The notes beneath the pieces were generated by a model. The model saw nothing but the letters and a program-made list of their open reading frames with translations. It made no database searches and was not told the origin of the DNA. The position numbers were made by a program, and so were the translations under genes. From positions 88,604,104-88,668,103 of the forward strand of contig NC_088910.1 of assembly GCF_963576675.1 (NCBI RefSeq): 64,000 bases of DNA. The letters are read 5' to 3'. The DNA comes from Euphorbia lathyris (Eukaryota > Streptophyta > Magnoliopsida > Malpighiales > Euphorbiaceae). Below, piece by piece: positions 1 through 11,450 of the stretch (positions are counted from its first letter, which is position 1; each line of letters begins with the position of its first letter).

Positions 1-749
1 TACTATGAATAATAGTGGTTCTAACAAAGAACACGATGAAGATCTAAATCACTTTTGGACGAACACAATTATTACAATGATTGTGTATTGCAAATATTGC
101 TCAATGAACACTTTGAAAGTTTTGATCTCTCATAGCAGCTTAGGATTTCGTCAACTTTTCAAGGAGCATATGTCTTGGTATTTATAGTAGAGGCTGGACA
201 GAGCTTCCATTTGAGTTTCAAAACGAGCCGTTTGAAGGGAAACCATATCTATCAACATCAGCTTCTGACTTCTGTCCTTTTGGTGAAAAGTTTTCCGTTG
301 CAGAAGGATGGACTCTTTTGTCTTGAGTCGCGCTTTTGACTCAGTAGACGTGCAGTCTGCCAACTTTCCAACTTGGGCGTTTCCATAGAGACATTGAGGG
401 GACATGTTCACATGGCTTCTGTAGCTTGTCCTTTTTGCCAGTTTCGGAGTATATCGTGATTGTGATAGAGTCAATGCCAGTTGTCTGTTGCCATTGCTTC
501 TAGGCTTCTGATTTCATTGGGCTTCCTTCTTTTTGATCTAAAAGATCAGTCTATGGGCCTTTATTTATTGCAAGGCCTTTTTCATTTTTAATTGATCTAA
601 AGCTTATGAATTAACACATTGAAAAAACATGATTAGCTTAAATCAAATTTAATTTAATTTATTTGACTTGAATATTTTTAGGGATCTAATTTTTCTTAAT
701 TAATTTATTTTTGTCAGAATAAAAAACTCTTGAAAATTGTGTTTCAACA
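1..749 (-). mobile_element. Partial SIRE-type LTR cut by the window edge
   Basis: Read on the minus strand, an LTR begins at 749 with TGTTGAAACAC, the same opening as the SIRE LTRs at 15966 and 30891, and runs left out of the window. It carries a TATA-like box (minus strand, plus coordinates 178-186, TATAAATAC) followed by a transcript-start-like stretch. The body differs from the full-length SIRE element, so it is a sister family. ORF-like stretches inside it have no recognisable protein. Whether this is a solo LTR or the 5' LTR of an element lying to the left cannot be seen. Confidence 0.6.
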
Positions 750-2007
750 AGTTTCATCTCATGCTTACCATACTAAATGATCAATTGTACCCAAGTTGAG
801 GAAGCATGTAAAGATACTTATGCTTCGGGGTCCCCTAGTGGAAACTCGGATGGTAAAATCAGTAAGATATATACAGAGGATATGTAGAGGATGTAAGAAT
901 CCAATAAGTCAATCATGGGAGTGATATCTTTAGCCATACTCATTTAGGGTCTTTGTAAAGGACTATCATGTCTTTGCATTAAGGCGATGGATGATTTTAG
1001 CATGCTCAATACATATGGTGTATTTATTAGGCCTTTTTTGGTTTTTTATTTTTACTTCAAGGATGCATTTCCTTATCACTAGCTAATGTGAGTAAAAATG
1101 AACATTTATCGTGCTAAAAAGAACCACGTGCTAAGCAACAACATGTGCCTTCTTTATTATTTTATGAATTCATTGCGTGTTATTATTATTTTATTATCCC
1201 AGTTTGGGTCATTTTTAATAACGTAGGTCCTTCATGGACTGAAGAGGCTATATTTGGAAGCAAAAGAGGAAGATTTATGATGACAAAGAAGTTGTCGGGC
1301 CTGGTTCCTTTTGTGTAACAGGATGGTGGCGTTAATAGGGTTACCATATGTTTTTACATTTATATTTTGAGAGATTATTCTCACTAGTACATTGGAAACT
1401 TATTCATTTTGGAATTACATTTTATGGCAACTTTATTTTGCTTTTTGTACCTATTTATGGGAGTGTTTTTTTCCTTTTAGATTATCTTTTTCTCTGCATT
1501 TATTTCTGAAATACAATAGCGCTTGTTTGCAAAAGCTTTTCAACATCATTTTCTCGTTATATCTTTTCATGGAATGCGTGAAGAATTTGATATTCTTGCA
1601 TGATTCTTAAACTTTGGGTGTTTAATTTTTTTTTGTTAATTTAAGCTTTGTAGCCACATCGCTTGTGTGCTTATCTATTTTGCTTTGAGAAAATGAGGTT
1701 TATGAGTGAATAATTATAGAATGTTATAGTCGATCGAATAGATATATTTGATTAGTCACAATTAAGCACAACGTCTGACACGTGTAATTCATAATGCTTA
1801 AATTAGATGCGATTTATAAAATGCATAGAGATGTGATTTTTAGATCAAATCTATAATCTTGTTTACATAGAGTTATGGAATGAGCATTTATCTCGAATTG
1901 TTTTGCATGGATCTAATTGTTTACTTAAAGTTTCTCAATAAGTTGTTTAAATGTTTTTTTTGCTTATTCTTAACCCTTTATCACGTGCTTTATCATAATT
2001 CAACAAC
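750..2007. other. AT-rich spacer, no supported gene
   Basis: No convincing gene. Two short open stretches have mildly coding-like composition (about 781-890 and 1224-1319 on the plus strand), but neither has a start, a family resemblance or clear splice sites. They may be remnants of an old gene. Confidence 0.4.
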
Positions 2008-2206
2008 CTTATGTGTAGGGTTGTAAATGAGTCTAGCCGTCCATGGACAGATCGGTTGTCGGCTCGATAAAAGCTCGGCTCGATTTGTAAATGAACCGAG
2101 CTTGAATAAGTCAAAACTCAGTTCGAAAGCTCACGAGTAGGCTCGATTAGAACATTTATGAACAAATTTTAGTTTTATAGAAAACTATATAGTTTTGTGT
2201 TAGTTC

Positions 2207-3010
2207 TGATGAGGGCATCTTGCCCGCCCACATGAACCCGAATACTAAGAACGAGGGACGAGAGGAACCATCGAAGGACGGCCCGGGTAAGGACATTCAA
2301 CCCAGCACGCGGGGCGTGCCTGAAGAAGCGAGAGGCGTGGAGACCCCTATTTCCGAAGGAAAGCTCGGCAACTCAACCACGCGGGGCGTCTCAACTAATA
2401 CGCAGGGCGCAGGTAGCAGCTTCGAGCGAGAATCCCATCAGGAGGTCAAGTACGCGGGCGTGCGCCTATGACGTCACGCGTAGATTCCAACCCCCAGGGC
2501 TAACAAGTTCAGGAGCTCAACTACGCGGGGCGTAGTCCCGAGGATGCCACGCGTAGAGAACATCATCAAACGTCCCCAAGCCTAGAGACTCAAACACGCG
2601 GGGCGTAATCCCTAGGGCGCGGGGCGTACTCGACTGGGAGTATACTTCTCCTCCAAGTTCTTACTAAAGGGGGGGAGGACCAATACTGTTGCTACTTATT
2701 TACTGTTCTGCCATCAACCAGTTATTACTAAACTACCATGGACTTTTCCCTTTCCTATTCTATCCTTGCATAGATGTTTTGCCAAAAACCCTATTCATGG
2801 GCTTTTGGTCTTTTATCTTCTTATTTGGCAGAGTATTTAAACTCTCTTCTTTGTAATGTTTGATAACTTTGAATGAATTAAAACTAAAAGCCTCCATTGG
2901 AGCTTGGATTATCAATCCTTGGGTTTACTCAACCTTCTAGTTTAGTTAGAGAAGTTTGTATTCTTTGTTGGTTTACGATTAAAACCTTCAGTCGATTTCA
3001 ATCTACATTA
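2207..3010 (+). repeat. 5' LTR of the gypsy element
   Basis: 804-bp direct repeat partner of 7861-8664. It opens TGATGAGGGC and ends CTACATTA (CTACATCA in the 3' copy). About 10 differences are visible, mostly transitions. Nearly a third of it consists of GC-rich CGCG motifs. A TATA-like tatttaaa lies at 2834-2841. An open frame at 2220-2471 is not a gene of its own: it is the copy, inside the 5' LTR, of the C-terminal tail of pol. Confidence 0.92.
2307..2630. promoter_or_regulatory. Clustered CGCG-box palindromes in U3
   Basis: Within about 320 bp of the LTR the motif ACGCGGGGCGT or a close variant occurs at 2307, 2379, 2400 (variant), near 2451 (variant), 2523, 2595 and 2617, with two further ACGCGT cores near 2475 and 2549. 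The copy at 2521-2535 is a perfect hairpin, CTACGC-GGG-GCGTAG. The cluster is repeated in the 3' LTR (7961-8284). Position upstream of the TATA-like box suggests enhancer or factor-binding repeats. The ACGCGG/ACGCGT cores match the vCGCGb consensus known for plant CAMTA factors. That role is inference. Confidence 0.5.
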
Positions 3011-3012
3011 GT

Positions 3013-3024
3013 TGGTATCAGAGC
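3013..3024 (+). other. Primer binding site (initiator tRNA-Met)
   Basis: TGGTATCAGAGC, complementary to the 3' end of plant initiator tRNA-Met, lies two bases after the 5' LTR. This is the minus-strand priming site of the element. Confidence 0.9.
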
Positions 3025-3060
3025 CGAGTCGATTTCCTTCCCGGAGACTTCTTCTCGGAA

Positions 3061-4683
3061 ATGGTTCAACCACGTATCACAAACGAAGCCACCGGATCCA
3101 TGGAGCAACGAGTTGAGACACTAGAAGGCAACGTGAAGCATATCACGGAGTCTCTAAGAGCGTTAGAGGAGAAGCACGACACGAGTACCCGAGATATTCG
3201 TCTCATCCTTAAAGAACTCACAATAACAACCCGCAATACTCAAGCTCTCCTAATCGGAGAGCCTCACCGGTGGCAAGAAGATCAAGCCCGTCCTCTACTT
3301 GACCGACAACCGACACCACCACCAAGGAGAACTTATGCACCCCAAGCCATGGACCCTCGGGTTCAAGAGGTAAGGCGGACTAATCCCGTAATCATTAGAA
3401 ATGCGGATAGTGATAGTGATGGGGACTTGTTTGATGATTACGATATGCCTAGGATTGCTAGGAATATGGGGATTAGGATTGATGATGATGCTATGCATGA
3501 TAGACCTATACATGAGGTGCATGTGAATGATGTTGTTGGTCCCACGCATGTGCGTTCCGGGAATATGGATATTGTGCATAATGATGTTGTAGGTGGTTAT
3601 GAGAGAGAGAATGTTGGTTTGAATGACCCGTATGGGGGTCGGGGTAATGAAAGAGGCGGATATAGAGGCGAGCCGAATGTGAGAATGGGGTTTGGAGGCA
3701 ATTTTGAGAGGGACGACGCCTTCAAATTAAAAGTAGACTTACCATCATTCGGGGGAGAACTCGACATAGAGGGTTTTCTTGACTGGTTGTTAGAGGTGGA
3801 ATAGTTCTTTGATTATGCAGGAATACCAGAGGATCGGAAAGTCCGTTTGGTAGCTTACCGGTTGAAAGGAGGAGCTTCGGTTTGGTGGGATAATATGAAG
3901 GAAGGGAGAAGAAGAGGGGGAAGGGAGCCGATTAGATCTTGGCTTTGAATGAAATCGATGTTGCGGGAAAGATTTCTGCCACCCAACTACGAGCAATACA
4001 TTTATAGTTCTTACCGGAATTGCTCACAAGGTGCAAGGAGTGTGCACGAATACACCTCGGAGTTCTTGCAGCTTTTGGCAAGGGCTAACTTGTCGGAAAC
4101 CGAAAGCCAAAAGACTTCAAGGTATCTTGAAGGATTGAGGTACAACATCCAAGATCGGATTGGAACACAGATGGTGATTCGGGTGCAAGACGCCCGTAAT
4201 TTAGCATTGAAGGCCGAGGCACAGTTGAGTTTGAGGGGACGTGAAGGCTATAGGAGAGCCGGGGCTGAAAGCACTTATAGAGGGAGAGGAGATCCCAAAG
4301 GAACTGATAGGGGTAAAGGAGTCGCAAGTTCAAGCGATTCCAAGGCGCCAAGTGCGGGAAAGGCACCTAGTGGAGATGTGAGCCCTTTTAAGGCGACACA
4401 ACCCCCTAGGGGCAACAACCCCTATGCGAGGCCGGCTCCATTCAAATGCTTCCGATGTAATAAGCTGGGTCACCACTCAAATGAGTGTCCAAAAAGGAGA
4501 AGTGCCAACATGGTTGAGCGATACGACGAGGATAATGAGTATGATGATGAAAGGGATGTTTGTTGTGATCCCATTGATGATGAGTACGAGGGAGAGTATG
4601 AAGGGGGGCAGGCAATACATGTTGTGAGGAGACTCTTGATCTCGAGTAGAGTGGAGACGAACCAAAGACATCAATTGTTCTGA
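3061..4683 (+). pseudogene. gag: gag of the gypsy element, two in-frame stops
   Basis: Encodes the capsid/nucleocapsid precursor. The ATG at 3061 begins MVQPRITNEA. An N-terminal coiled-coil-like segment follows, then a capsid core with the typical FLDWLLEVE and YRLKGGASVWW motifs, and near the C terminus a zinc knuckle CX2CX4HX4C (CFRCNKLGHHSNEC, about 4447-4488). Two stops interrupt one continuous frame: TAG at 3802-3804 inside the capsid core and TGA at 3946-3948. The downstream piece resumes at 3949 in the same frame and ends at TGA 4681-4683. The family joins gag and pol in one frame here, so this last stop is also probably a mutation. No internal indels are apparent. Family assignment is secure. 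The copy cannot make full-length Gag without readthrough. Confidence 0.88.
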
Positions 4684-6597
4684 ACTCGATCTTTAGTTTA
4701 AGGGGTAAAGTGCAATGTGATTATTGACAGTGGTAGCCAATAGAACATCATTAGCGACACAGCGGCTAAGAGGTTTGGGTTGGTTGTCGAAGCACATCCG
4801 AGTCCGTATAGTGTGGGTTGGATCAAGAATGTCGAGGAGCTGAAAGTCACTCAAAGGTGTAGGGTACCTCTTGAGATAGGAGAGTACCGAGATGAGGTCT
4901 ATTGTGACATCGTAGAGATGGATGCTTGCCACCTACTGTTGGGACGTCCGTGGCAATTTGATAGGGATACTACCCATGCCGGAAGGAAGAACACCTACCG
5001 GTTTGTGAAGGACGGGATTCGTTATGTGCTTACACCTCTTGTAGGGGAATCCAAAAGCAAAGAGAAATCTACGTTGATTGTTTGCCCAACTCACAAGGCG
5101 TTCATTAACGAGTGTGAGGAAAGTCAAACGGTCTATGTAGTGATGGTGAAATCTAGTACACCGTCGGAGAGGGTAGGTAGCGAAGGGGAAGAAGTTCCGG
5201 AAGAAGTCGAAAATTTGCTTAATGAGTTCCGTGATGTGTTTCCGAAAGAGTTACCATATGGGCTACCACCCCTACGGGACATCCAACACCATATAGATCT
5301 TGTGCCGGGAGCTAGTTTGCCTAGTCTTCCTCATTATCGGATGAGTCCCAAAGAGAGTGAAGTAATGAAGGGGAAGGTGGAAGAGTTTATCAGAATGGGC
5401 TACGTTAGGGAGAGCATGAGTCCATGTGCGGTCCCGGCTTTGTTGACGCCCAAGAAAGATGGGTCGTGGAGGATGTGTGTGGACAGTTGGGCCATTAACA
5501 AGATCACTATTCGGTACAAGTTTCCAATTCCCCGACTTGATGACATGCTTGATCAATTGAGTGGATCCAAGGTCTTTTCCAAGATTGATTTGAGGAGTGG
5601 GTACCACCAAATCCGGATCAAGGCAGGAGATGAATGGAAGACGGCGTTTAAGATGCGTGATGGGTTGTATGAGTGGCTAGTGATGCCATTCGGGATGACT
5701 AATGCACCAAGTACGTTCATGAGGTTGATGAACTAAGTACTGCGTACGGTGATTGGAAAGTTTGTGGTGGTCTACTTTGACGACATCCTCATCCATAGTA
5801 AGACGTTAGAAGAACATGTGGAGCACTTGAGGACCGTACTAGTTTTGCTTCGGGAGAACCAACTCTTTGCCAACACTAAGAAGTGTGACTTTGTGATGGA
5901 AAGCTTGGTGTTCCTCGGGTATGTGGTCAGTGGGAGTGGTATCCGGGTTGATGAAGAGAAAGTTAGAGCAATTCGGGAGTGGCCAACTCCGAAGATCGTT
6001 GGGGACATTAGGAGCTTTCATGAGTTGGCTACTTTCTACAGACGGTTCATCCGAAATTTTAGCACTATTATGGCCCCCATGACCGAGTGTTTGAAGAAGG
6101 GTAGAGGTTTCAAGTAGGGAGATGAGCAAGAGAGCAGCTTCGCCTTGATAAAGGAAAAGCTAAGTACCGCTCCGGTTTTAGCGTTTCCAGATTTTGATAA
6201 GCTTTTCGAAGTTAAGTGTGATGCAAGTGGAGTAGGAGTTGGGGGTTTATTAATGCAAGAGAAGAGGCCCATAGCTTATTTCAGTGAGAAATTGTGTGAG
6301 TCAAGACAGAAGTGGGCCACCTATGATAAGGAGTTTTATGCGGTAGTGCGGGCTCTCAAGACGTGGGAGAACTATCTCATCGGGAAGGAGTTTATGTTGT
6401 ACACCGACCACCAAGCCCTCAAATACTTGGGAAGTCAAAAGCAACTCCAGAGCCCCATGCATGCTAGATGGTCCGCTTTCGTGGATAAGTTCCCTTATCA
6501 ACTTCTTCACAAAGCGGGTCAACAAAACAAAGTGGCGGATGCCTTGAGCCGTAGGATAGCCCTTGAAAACAGTGGCTTTGGAGTTAGTGGATTTTGA
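4684..6597 (+). pseudogene. pol: Protease, reverse transcriptase and RNase H of the gypsy element
   Basis: Same frame as gag. The aspartic protease active site reads IIDSGS (about 4720). Stops flank it at 4699 (TAA) and 4741 (TAG). The RT domain (about 5200-5900) shows the [23 protein letters not shown] and YFDDILIHS motifs, the catalytic aspartates being in YFDD. A TAA at 5734-5736 sits just before YFDD, and a TAG at 6115-6117 separates RT from RNase H. RNase H shows [11 protein letters not shown] and [10 protein letters not shown]. The frame ends at 6597 because of a one-step frameshift near 6560 relative to the integrase frame. Several stops are one transition from the expected codon (CAA or TGG). 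Confidence 0.88.
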
Positions 6598-8125
6598 GCA
6601 CATCAAGGAAGAATATGAGGAGGATCCGGACTTTGGGCTTGAATGGAAGAAATGTAGGAGAGGTACCGAAGAGAGTGGGTATCAATTAATGGATGGGTTT
6701 CTCATGAGGGGTAGCCAATTGTGTCTTCCAAACACATCCATACGGGAAAGAGTGATCCGAGAGTTACACGGAGGGGTGTTGGGGGGACACTTTAGAAGAG
6801 ACAAAACCTTTGAAGCGGTTAACTCCCGTTACTATTGGCCTAGAGTAAGGAGGGATGTGGCGTACATTGTGGAGCGATGTGAGGCGTGCCAATCATCCAA
6901 GGGGTATGCTACTAATGTCGGGTTACGCATGCATCTTCCAATACCGGAGACCATTTGGGAAGATCTCTCCATGGACTTTGTGTTGGGGTTGCCAAGGACT
7001 CAACGGGGTATGGACTCCATCTTTGTGGTGGTGGATAGATTCTCGAAGATGGCCCACTTTATCCCGTGTAGGAAGACTAATGACGCCACCGCCATCGCCA
7101 AGTTGTTTTTCCGTGAGGTAGTGAGGCTACATGGGGTTCCAAAGAGCATAGTGTCGGATAGGGACACGAAGTTTGTAAGCCACTTTTGGCGGACTCTTTG
7201 GGCCATTCTTGGAACCACATTGAAGTTTAGCACCACAGCCCACCCCCAAACGAATGGACAGACCGAAGCAGTCAATCGGACATTGGGAAATCTATTGAGA
7301 AGCAAATGTCGAGACAAACCCAAGATGTGGGATTATGTGCTCGCCCAAGCCGAGTTTGCCTACAACTCCACCGTGAGTTCAACTACCGGGAAGTCCCCTT
7401 TCGAGATAGTATACACCAAGGCACCCAACCACTCACTTGATTTGGGCGAGGTTCCCAAAGGGGAGAAGAAGAGTGTAGCCGCCCACAACCTAGCCAACGA
7501 CTACCATCGAATGCACCAAGAAGTCCGACATAGCATTGAGGAGAAAAATAGCAAAATTAAGGCCAAAGTTGATGAGCACCGGAGAGACATACAGTTTGAA
7601 GTTAGGGATGAGGTAATGGTGTACTTGGGCAAGGAGCGGCTCATGCATGCCCCGAGTAGCAAGTTGAGGCCGAGGAAGTATGGCCCCTACCGGGTTATGA
7701 AGAAAATTTGTGCCAATGCTTACCAACTAACCCTTCCCAATTGGCTTGGGAAGATGTCTTCTTCTTTTAATGTGCAGGATTTGAGCTTGTGGAAGCCGGA
7801 CGGGTCGTTGCCAACCAAGGGATCCGAGACGGAGTCCGACTCTTTCAAAGAAGGGGAGAATGATGAGGGCATCTTGCCCGCCCACATGAACCCGAATACT
7901 AAGAACGAGGGACGAGAGGAACCATCGAAGGATGGCCCGGGCAAGGACATTCAACTCAGCACGCGGGGCGTGCCTGAAGAAGCGAGAGGCGTGGAGACCC
8001 CTATTTCCGAAGGAAAGCTCGGCAACTCAACCACGCAGGGCGTCTCAACTAATACGTGGGGCGCAGGTAGCAGCTTCGAGCGAGAATCCCATCAGGAGGT
8101 CAAGTACGCGGGCGTGCGCCTATGA
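6563..8125 (+). CDS. Integrase of the gypsy element, tail encoded in the LTR
   Basis: Intact 520-residue open frame, without its own start; it would be made as the C-terminal part of pol. The N-terminal HHCC zinc finger is visible ([12 protein letters not shown], then ERCEACQ). The catalytic core has the DDE set: [16 protein letters not shown] and [10 protein letters not shown]. The C-terminal region has the RKYGPYRV and NAYQLTLPN motifs common in gypsy integrases. No chromodomain is apparent. The frame does not stop before the polypurine tract: it runs through it and 265 bp into the 3' LTR, adding about 88 residues rich in G, S and E. The frame is shifted relative to RNase H near 6560. Confidence 0.88.
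   Translation: MKTVALELVDFEHIKEEYEEDPDFGLEWKKCRRGTEESGYQLMDGFLMRGSQLCLPNTSIRERVIRELHGGVLGGHFRRDKTFEAVNSRYYWPRVRRDVAYIVERCEACQSSKGYATNVGLRMHLPIPETIWEDLSMDFVLGLPRTQRGMDSIFVVVDRFSKMAHFIPCRKTNDATAIAKLFFREVVRLHGVPKSIVSDRDTKFVSHFWRTLWAILGTTLKFSTTAHPQTNGQTEAVNRTLGNLLRSKCRDKPKMWDYVLAQAEFAYNSTVSSTTGKSPFEIVYTKAPNHSLDLGEVPKGEKKSVAAHNLANDYHRMHQEVRHSIEEKNSKIKAKVDEHRRDIQFEVRDEVMVYLGKERLMHAPSSKLRPRKYGPYRVMKKICANAYQLTLPNWLGKMSSSFNVQDLSLWKPDGSLPTKGSETESDSFKEGENDEGILPAHMNPNTKNEGREEPSKDGPGKDIQLSTRGVPEEARGVETPISEGKLGNSTTQGVSTNTWGAGSSFERESHQEVKYAGVRL
7847..7860 (+). other. Polypurine tract
   Basis: AAAGAAGGGGAGAA directly abuts the 3' LTR and would prime plus-strand synthesis. It lies inside the pol reading frame, where it also codes for protein. 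Confidence 0.8.
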
Positions 8126-8664
8126 CGTCACGCGTAGATTCCAACCCCCAGGGCTAACAAGTTCAGGAGCTCAACTACGCGGGGCGTAGTCCCGAGGATG
8201 CCACGCGTAGAGAACATCATCAAACGTCCCCAAGCCTAGAGACTCAAACACGCGGGGCGTAATCCCTAGGGCGCGGGGCGTACTCGACTGGGAGTATACT
8301 TCTCCTCCAAGTTCTTACTAAAGGGGGGGAGGACCAATACTGTTGCTACTTATTTACTGTTCTGCCATCAACCAGTTATTACTAAACTACCATGGACTTT
8401 TCCCTTTCCTATTCTATCCTTGCATAGATGTTTTGCCAAAAACCCTATTCATGGGCTTTTGGTCTTTTATCTTCTTATTTGGGAGAGTATTTAAACTCTC
8501 TTCTTTGTAATGTTTGATAACTTTGAATGAATTAAAACTAAAAGCCTCCATTGGAGCTTGGATTATCAATCCTTGAGTTTACTCAACCTTCTAGTTTAGC
8601 TAGAGAAGTTTGTATTCTTTGTTGGTTTACGATTAAAACCTTCAGTCGATTTCAATCTACATCA
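7861..8664 (+). repeat. 3' LTR of the gypsy element
   Basis: 804 bp, matching 2207-3010. It starts TGATGAGGGC and ends CTACATCA, followed by the TSD agttc. Its first 265 bp encode the last residues of pol. The TATA-like tatttaaa is at 8488-8495. Confidence 0.92.
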
Positions 8665-9038
8665 AGTTCACAAACATCTGAACTTAATACAATTTCATTT
8701 GTTATCAGATCAGTTCGTTCACAAATATAATAAACGAGTAATAGACGAACTATTTGTAAGCATCTTGTTTATTTATTTACGAACTTTACTTGTGAGTTTG
8801 TTTATATACACAAATAAAGAGTTATTTGCGAGCAAACTTCATAAATTTAATCAACAATTTACTCACAAACAATTTATAGTTAGATATTTTTTTTAATAAA
8901 CCAAGTTCAAAGAGAATTTTAGGCTCGAACCTCGGCTCAAACTCGTTTATTTTCTAATAAGCTAAGCTGAGCTTGAGCAAGCCAAAATTCAGCTCGGGCT
9001 TAAACTCGTTAATTTTATAGCACAACCCTACTTGTGTG

Positions 9039-10662
9039 TTGCGATCTAACTGTTTTCAATTATATATAAAAAAAAATCAAATATTTTAAAATCATTAGTA
9101 TCCATAAAGAAAATAAGGTAAAATTGAGGGATATATTCATAATTTACCCCGATTTTTATCGTTGAAAAGGTGAAATTTTTAGTTATTTTATTTATTTTAA
9201 ATATCGATTTATTAAATCTTCTCAACCCCCAAAAAAAGATATCTAAATATTTCACAAAAATTATGTTTGATCCTTCCTTTCCTTTATTTTTTCCTTTAAC
9301 AAGAGAAAGTAAAAATGTTCACCAATTCATCCATCATTCAATAATTCATTCTTCCGTTGGGAAACATCAGATACAACGGTAGAGATCATTCCAAGGTATA
9401 TGTGGCATATTCCTGAGCCGTAGATTATAGGATGGGAAACGGTTCTGTCATGCGGTTGTCATTTTGAGGGGCCCACTATTAAAAAAACAGTGTTGGTGCA
9501 CTGCACATGCTGTTCGTGATTTCCTCTCTGTAAAAATAAATAAATATTAACTGCACACACCAACTTTACCTTCCTTTCCTTCTTCTCTTTTACATTTAAC
9601 CGTTAAGCGACGTTAACGTCGGTGGTCCTTCCGTTAAATCATGAACTTCTCCATACTACCCTTTTACAGTAAAGAATATTCTCACAAGTACACGTGGCAA
9701 GTGAGGAAGGCCCAAACGCACTGAAGATCTTTGTGGGTTTTTTTTTTAATAGGAAAATCTTTGTTTTTTTTATAAAGAACAAACTTAACCGTGGACATCC
9801 AATCAAAAATTAGAAAAAAACTGCATCATTGATATTTAACTGTGATTTTAGATATTTCAAACATTTTAAGTAGTTTAATAAAAGAATTATGTTTAATTTA
9901 TATATAGCATATTTATTTTTAGATATTTTAATATAATTTTTATAAATTTTTTTTTTGTAATACACTCAACATTTGACATAGTTAATTGAATATCTAATGT
10001 GACAATTAAATAATAGTGAAACTAGTCTTTTTAAATTTTGATAGCACATGGCTAAATGTAATCTTACTGAGAAGCGTTAAAGTTAAATTTACATCATTTC
10101 ATATATTATGATTAAATAATCTACATTTTACTCGAAACGTTAAAGTTATATTTAACTATTAGTCCTTGTTTTTTTTTTTTTTTAAAGAAACAAAACAAAA
10201 TGAAGATATTTGTTAATTAAATTTTAAGTATCAATCAATTTAGAAAAAGAAAAAAAACTTTTTAAGCTTCAATCCAGTTTGTTTTTTAAAAAGTATCAAT
10301 TAAGTTAGAAATTTTTGACAAATTATAATAAGTTTTGCATACTTAAAATTTATAAAATTGAAATTAATTTATCTAAAATTTACTAACTTACACATTAAAT
10401 TAAAATATAAAATTACCAAGTTAAATAGATATTTGCCTCCAACTTTAGAAGTTTTTCTTTGTTCATCTATCTAATAATAAAGCATTGATAGATTTCCGCC
10501 AAGTGGCTAGATTTTCTGCGGTTGACCTAAATTAGTGACCTTCCCTTTTAATAATTGTTTAATTTAAAGAAATACATACGGCAGCAGCAGGCAGAGCAGA
10601 AGCATAAAAAAAGTACCTGCAAATGGAAAGTTTACTAGACCATTATCTTTTCTTTATGATAA
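9039..10662. other. AT-rich spacer, nothing recognised
   Basis: Strongly AT-rich with homopolymer runs. Open frames are short and low in complexity. No terminal repeats, splice-like structure or family resemblance was found. Confidence 0.5.
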
Positions 10663-10671
10663 TTAATAATC

Positions 10672-11166
10672 GGCCTAAATCATACATAGCCTACAAAACT
10701 TGTTATTTTTAGTCATTTTATCTTCTAAATTGATAAGACGATCCATTTGCACATTCAACTATTTAAAAGTGGTATTAGCAATCTCTTATTTCATTATAAC
10801 GGAAACAATTATGACATATCTCATTGCAATGACCAATGTCATAGTAAAAAGAGTTGTGCATTGCTAAAACAAGCTGCAAACGAGGTTAGTATAGACAATA
10901 CACAAGTTCTCTTATAAAAATTGCATATAGGATTGTCCACTACTAAAACAAGCTGCAAATGAGGTTACATATATGCAGACTGGTTCTAATACTTCCATGA
11001 ACACTTGTACTAATGTTGAAATTTCATTTTGTTTCCGTTATAATGAAAATATGGGGTTACTAATACCACGTTTAAATAGTTGAGGGGGCAAATAGGTTGT
11101 CCCTTAAGTTCCGAAGGTAAAATGACCAAAATTGATAAGTTCAGGGGATTGCGTATGATTTAGGCC
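10672..11166. mobile_element. Mutator-like MITE with long TIRs
   Basis: Starts GGCCTAAATCATAC and ends with its inverted complement. The inverted similarity extends about 150 bp or more inward (matched motifs: the cattataacggaaaca arm and the 'caactatttaaa' arm). Flanks are ttaataatc (10663-10671) and ttaataatt (11167-11175), a 9-bp duplication with one mismatch, as made by Mutator-family transposases. It has no coding capacity. The core contains a short direct repeat around 'aaacaagctgcaaa'. Confidence 0.75.
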
Positions 11167-11450
11167 TTAATAATTCTATTAATTAATTTACACTAAAGAT
11201 CTTATAAATAAACTTATATTATTATATGAAGAATAATGTAAGATACAAATACTTGATCATTATTTTTAAAAAAAATTATTCATGCATATTTTGTTAATTT
11301 TATCCTTAATTGACACTTTCATTTATGCATGGTGAAGCCTGTTGTTACAATTACAGTGTGCAAGGATATGAAGTTCTTCACATTAATCTCTCATAAAAGA
11401 ATGGAAAGAAGAAAAGGAAGCATTAGTCTCTCATAAAAGAAGTCAGCTGC

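Larger units (their letters stand above)
2207..8664 (+). mobile_element. Ty3/gypsy LTR retrotransposon, chromovirus-type order
   Basis: A complete element of 6458 bp: 5' LTR, iMet-type primer binding site, gag with zinc knuckle, protease, reverse transcriptase, RNase H, integrase, polypurine tract and 3' LTR. The 5-bp target duplication agttc is perfect (2202-2206 and 8665-8669). The LTRs are equal in length (804 bp) and differ at about 10 sites, so insertion was recent. gag and pol share one frame until a frameshift near 6560, and seven in-frame stops make this copy defective. No chromodomain was recognised after the integrase, so I do not name the lineage. It sits inside the hAT element 2016-9030. 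Confidence 0.92.
2016..9030. mobile_element. Non-autonomous hAT element, split by a gypsy insertion
   Basis: The left end reads TAGGGTTGTAAATGAG and the right end is the inverted complement TAGGGTTGTGC, a terminal inverted repeat of about 10 bp. The flanks are 8-bp near-identical duplications, cttatgtg (2008-2015) and cttgtgtg (9031-9038). An 8-bp TSD with a short TIR is the hAT signature. After removal of the gypsy element the hAT element is about 550 bp (2016-2206 plus 8670-9030). It is rich in GCTCG/CGAGC motifs and encodes nothing visible. The single mismatch in its TSD indicates that it predates the gypsy insertion. Confidence 0.8.

Noticed and set aside
2220..2471. Open frame in the 5' LTR as a separate gene
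   Set aside because: It is the duplicate of the pol tail encoded in the 3' LTR.
8699..8896. 65-residue hydrophobic frame
   Set aside because: It lies in the non-coding AT-rich half of the hAT element; low complexity with no homologue apparent.
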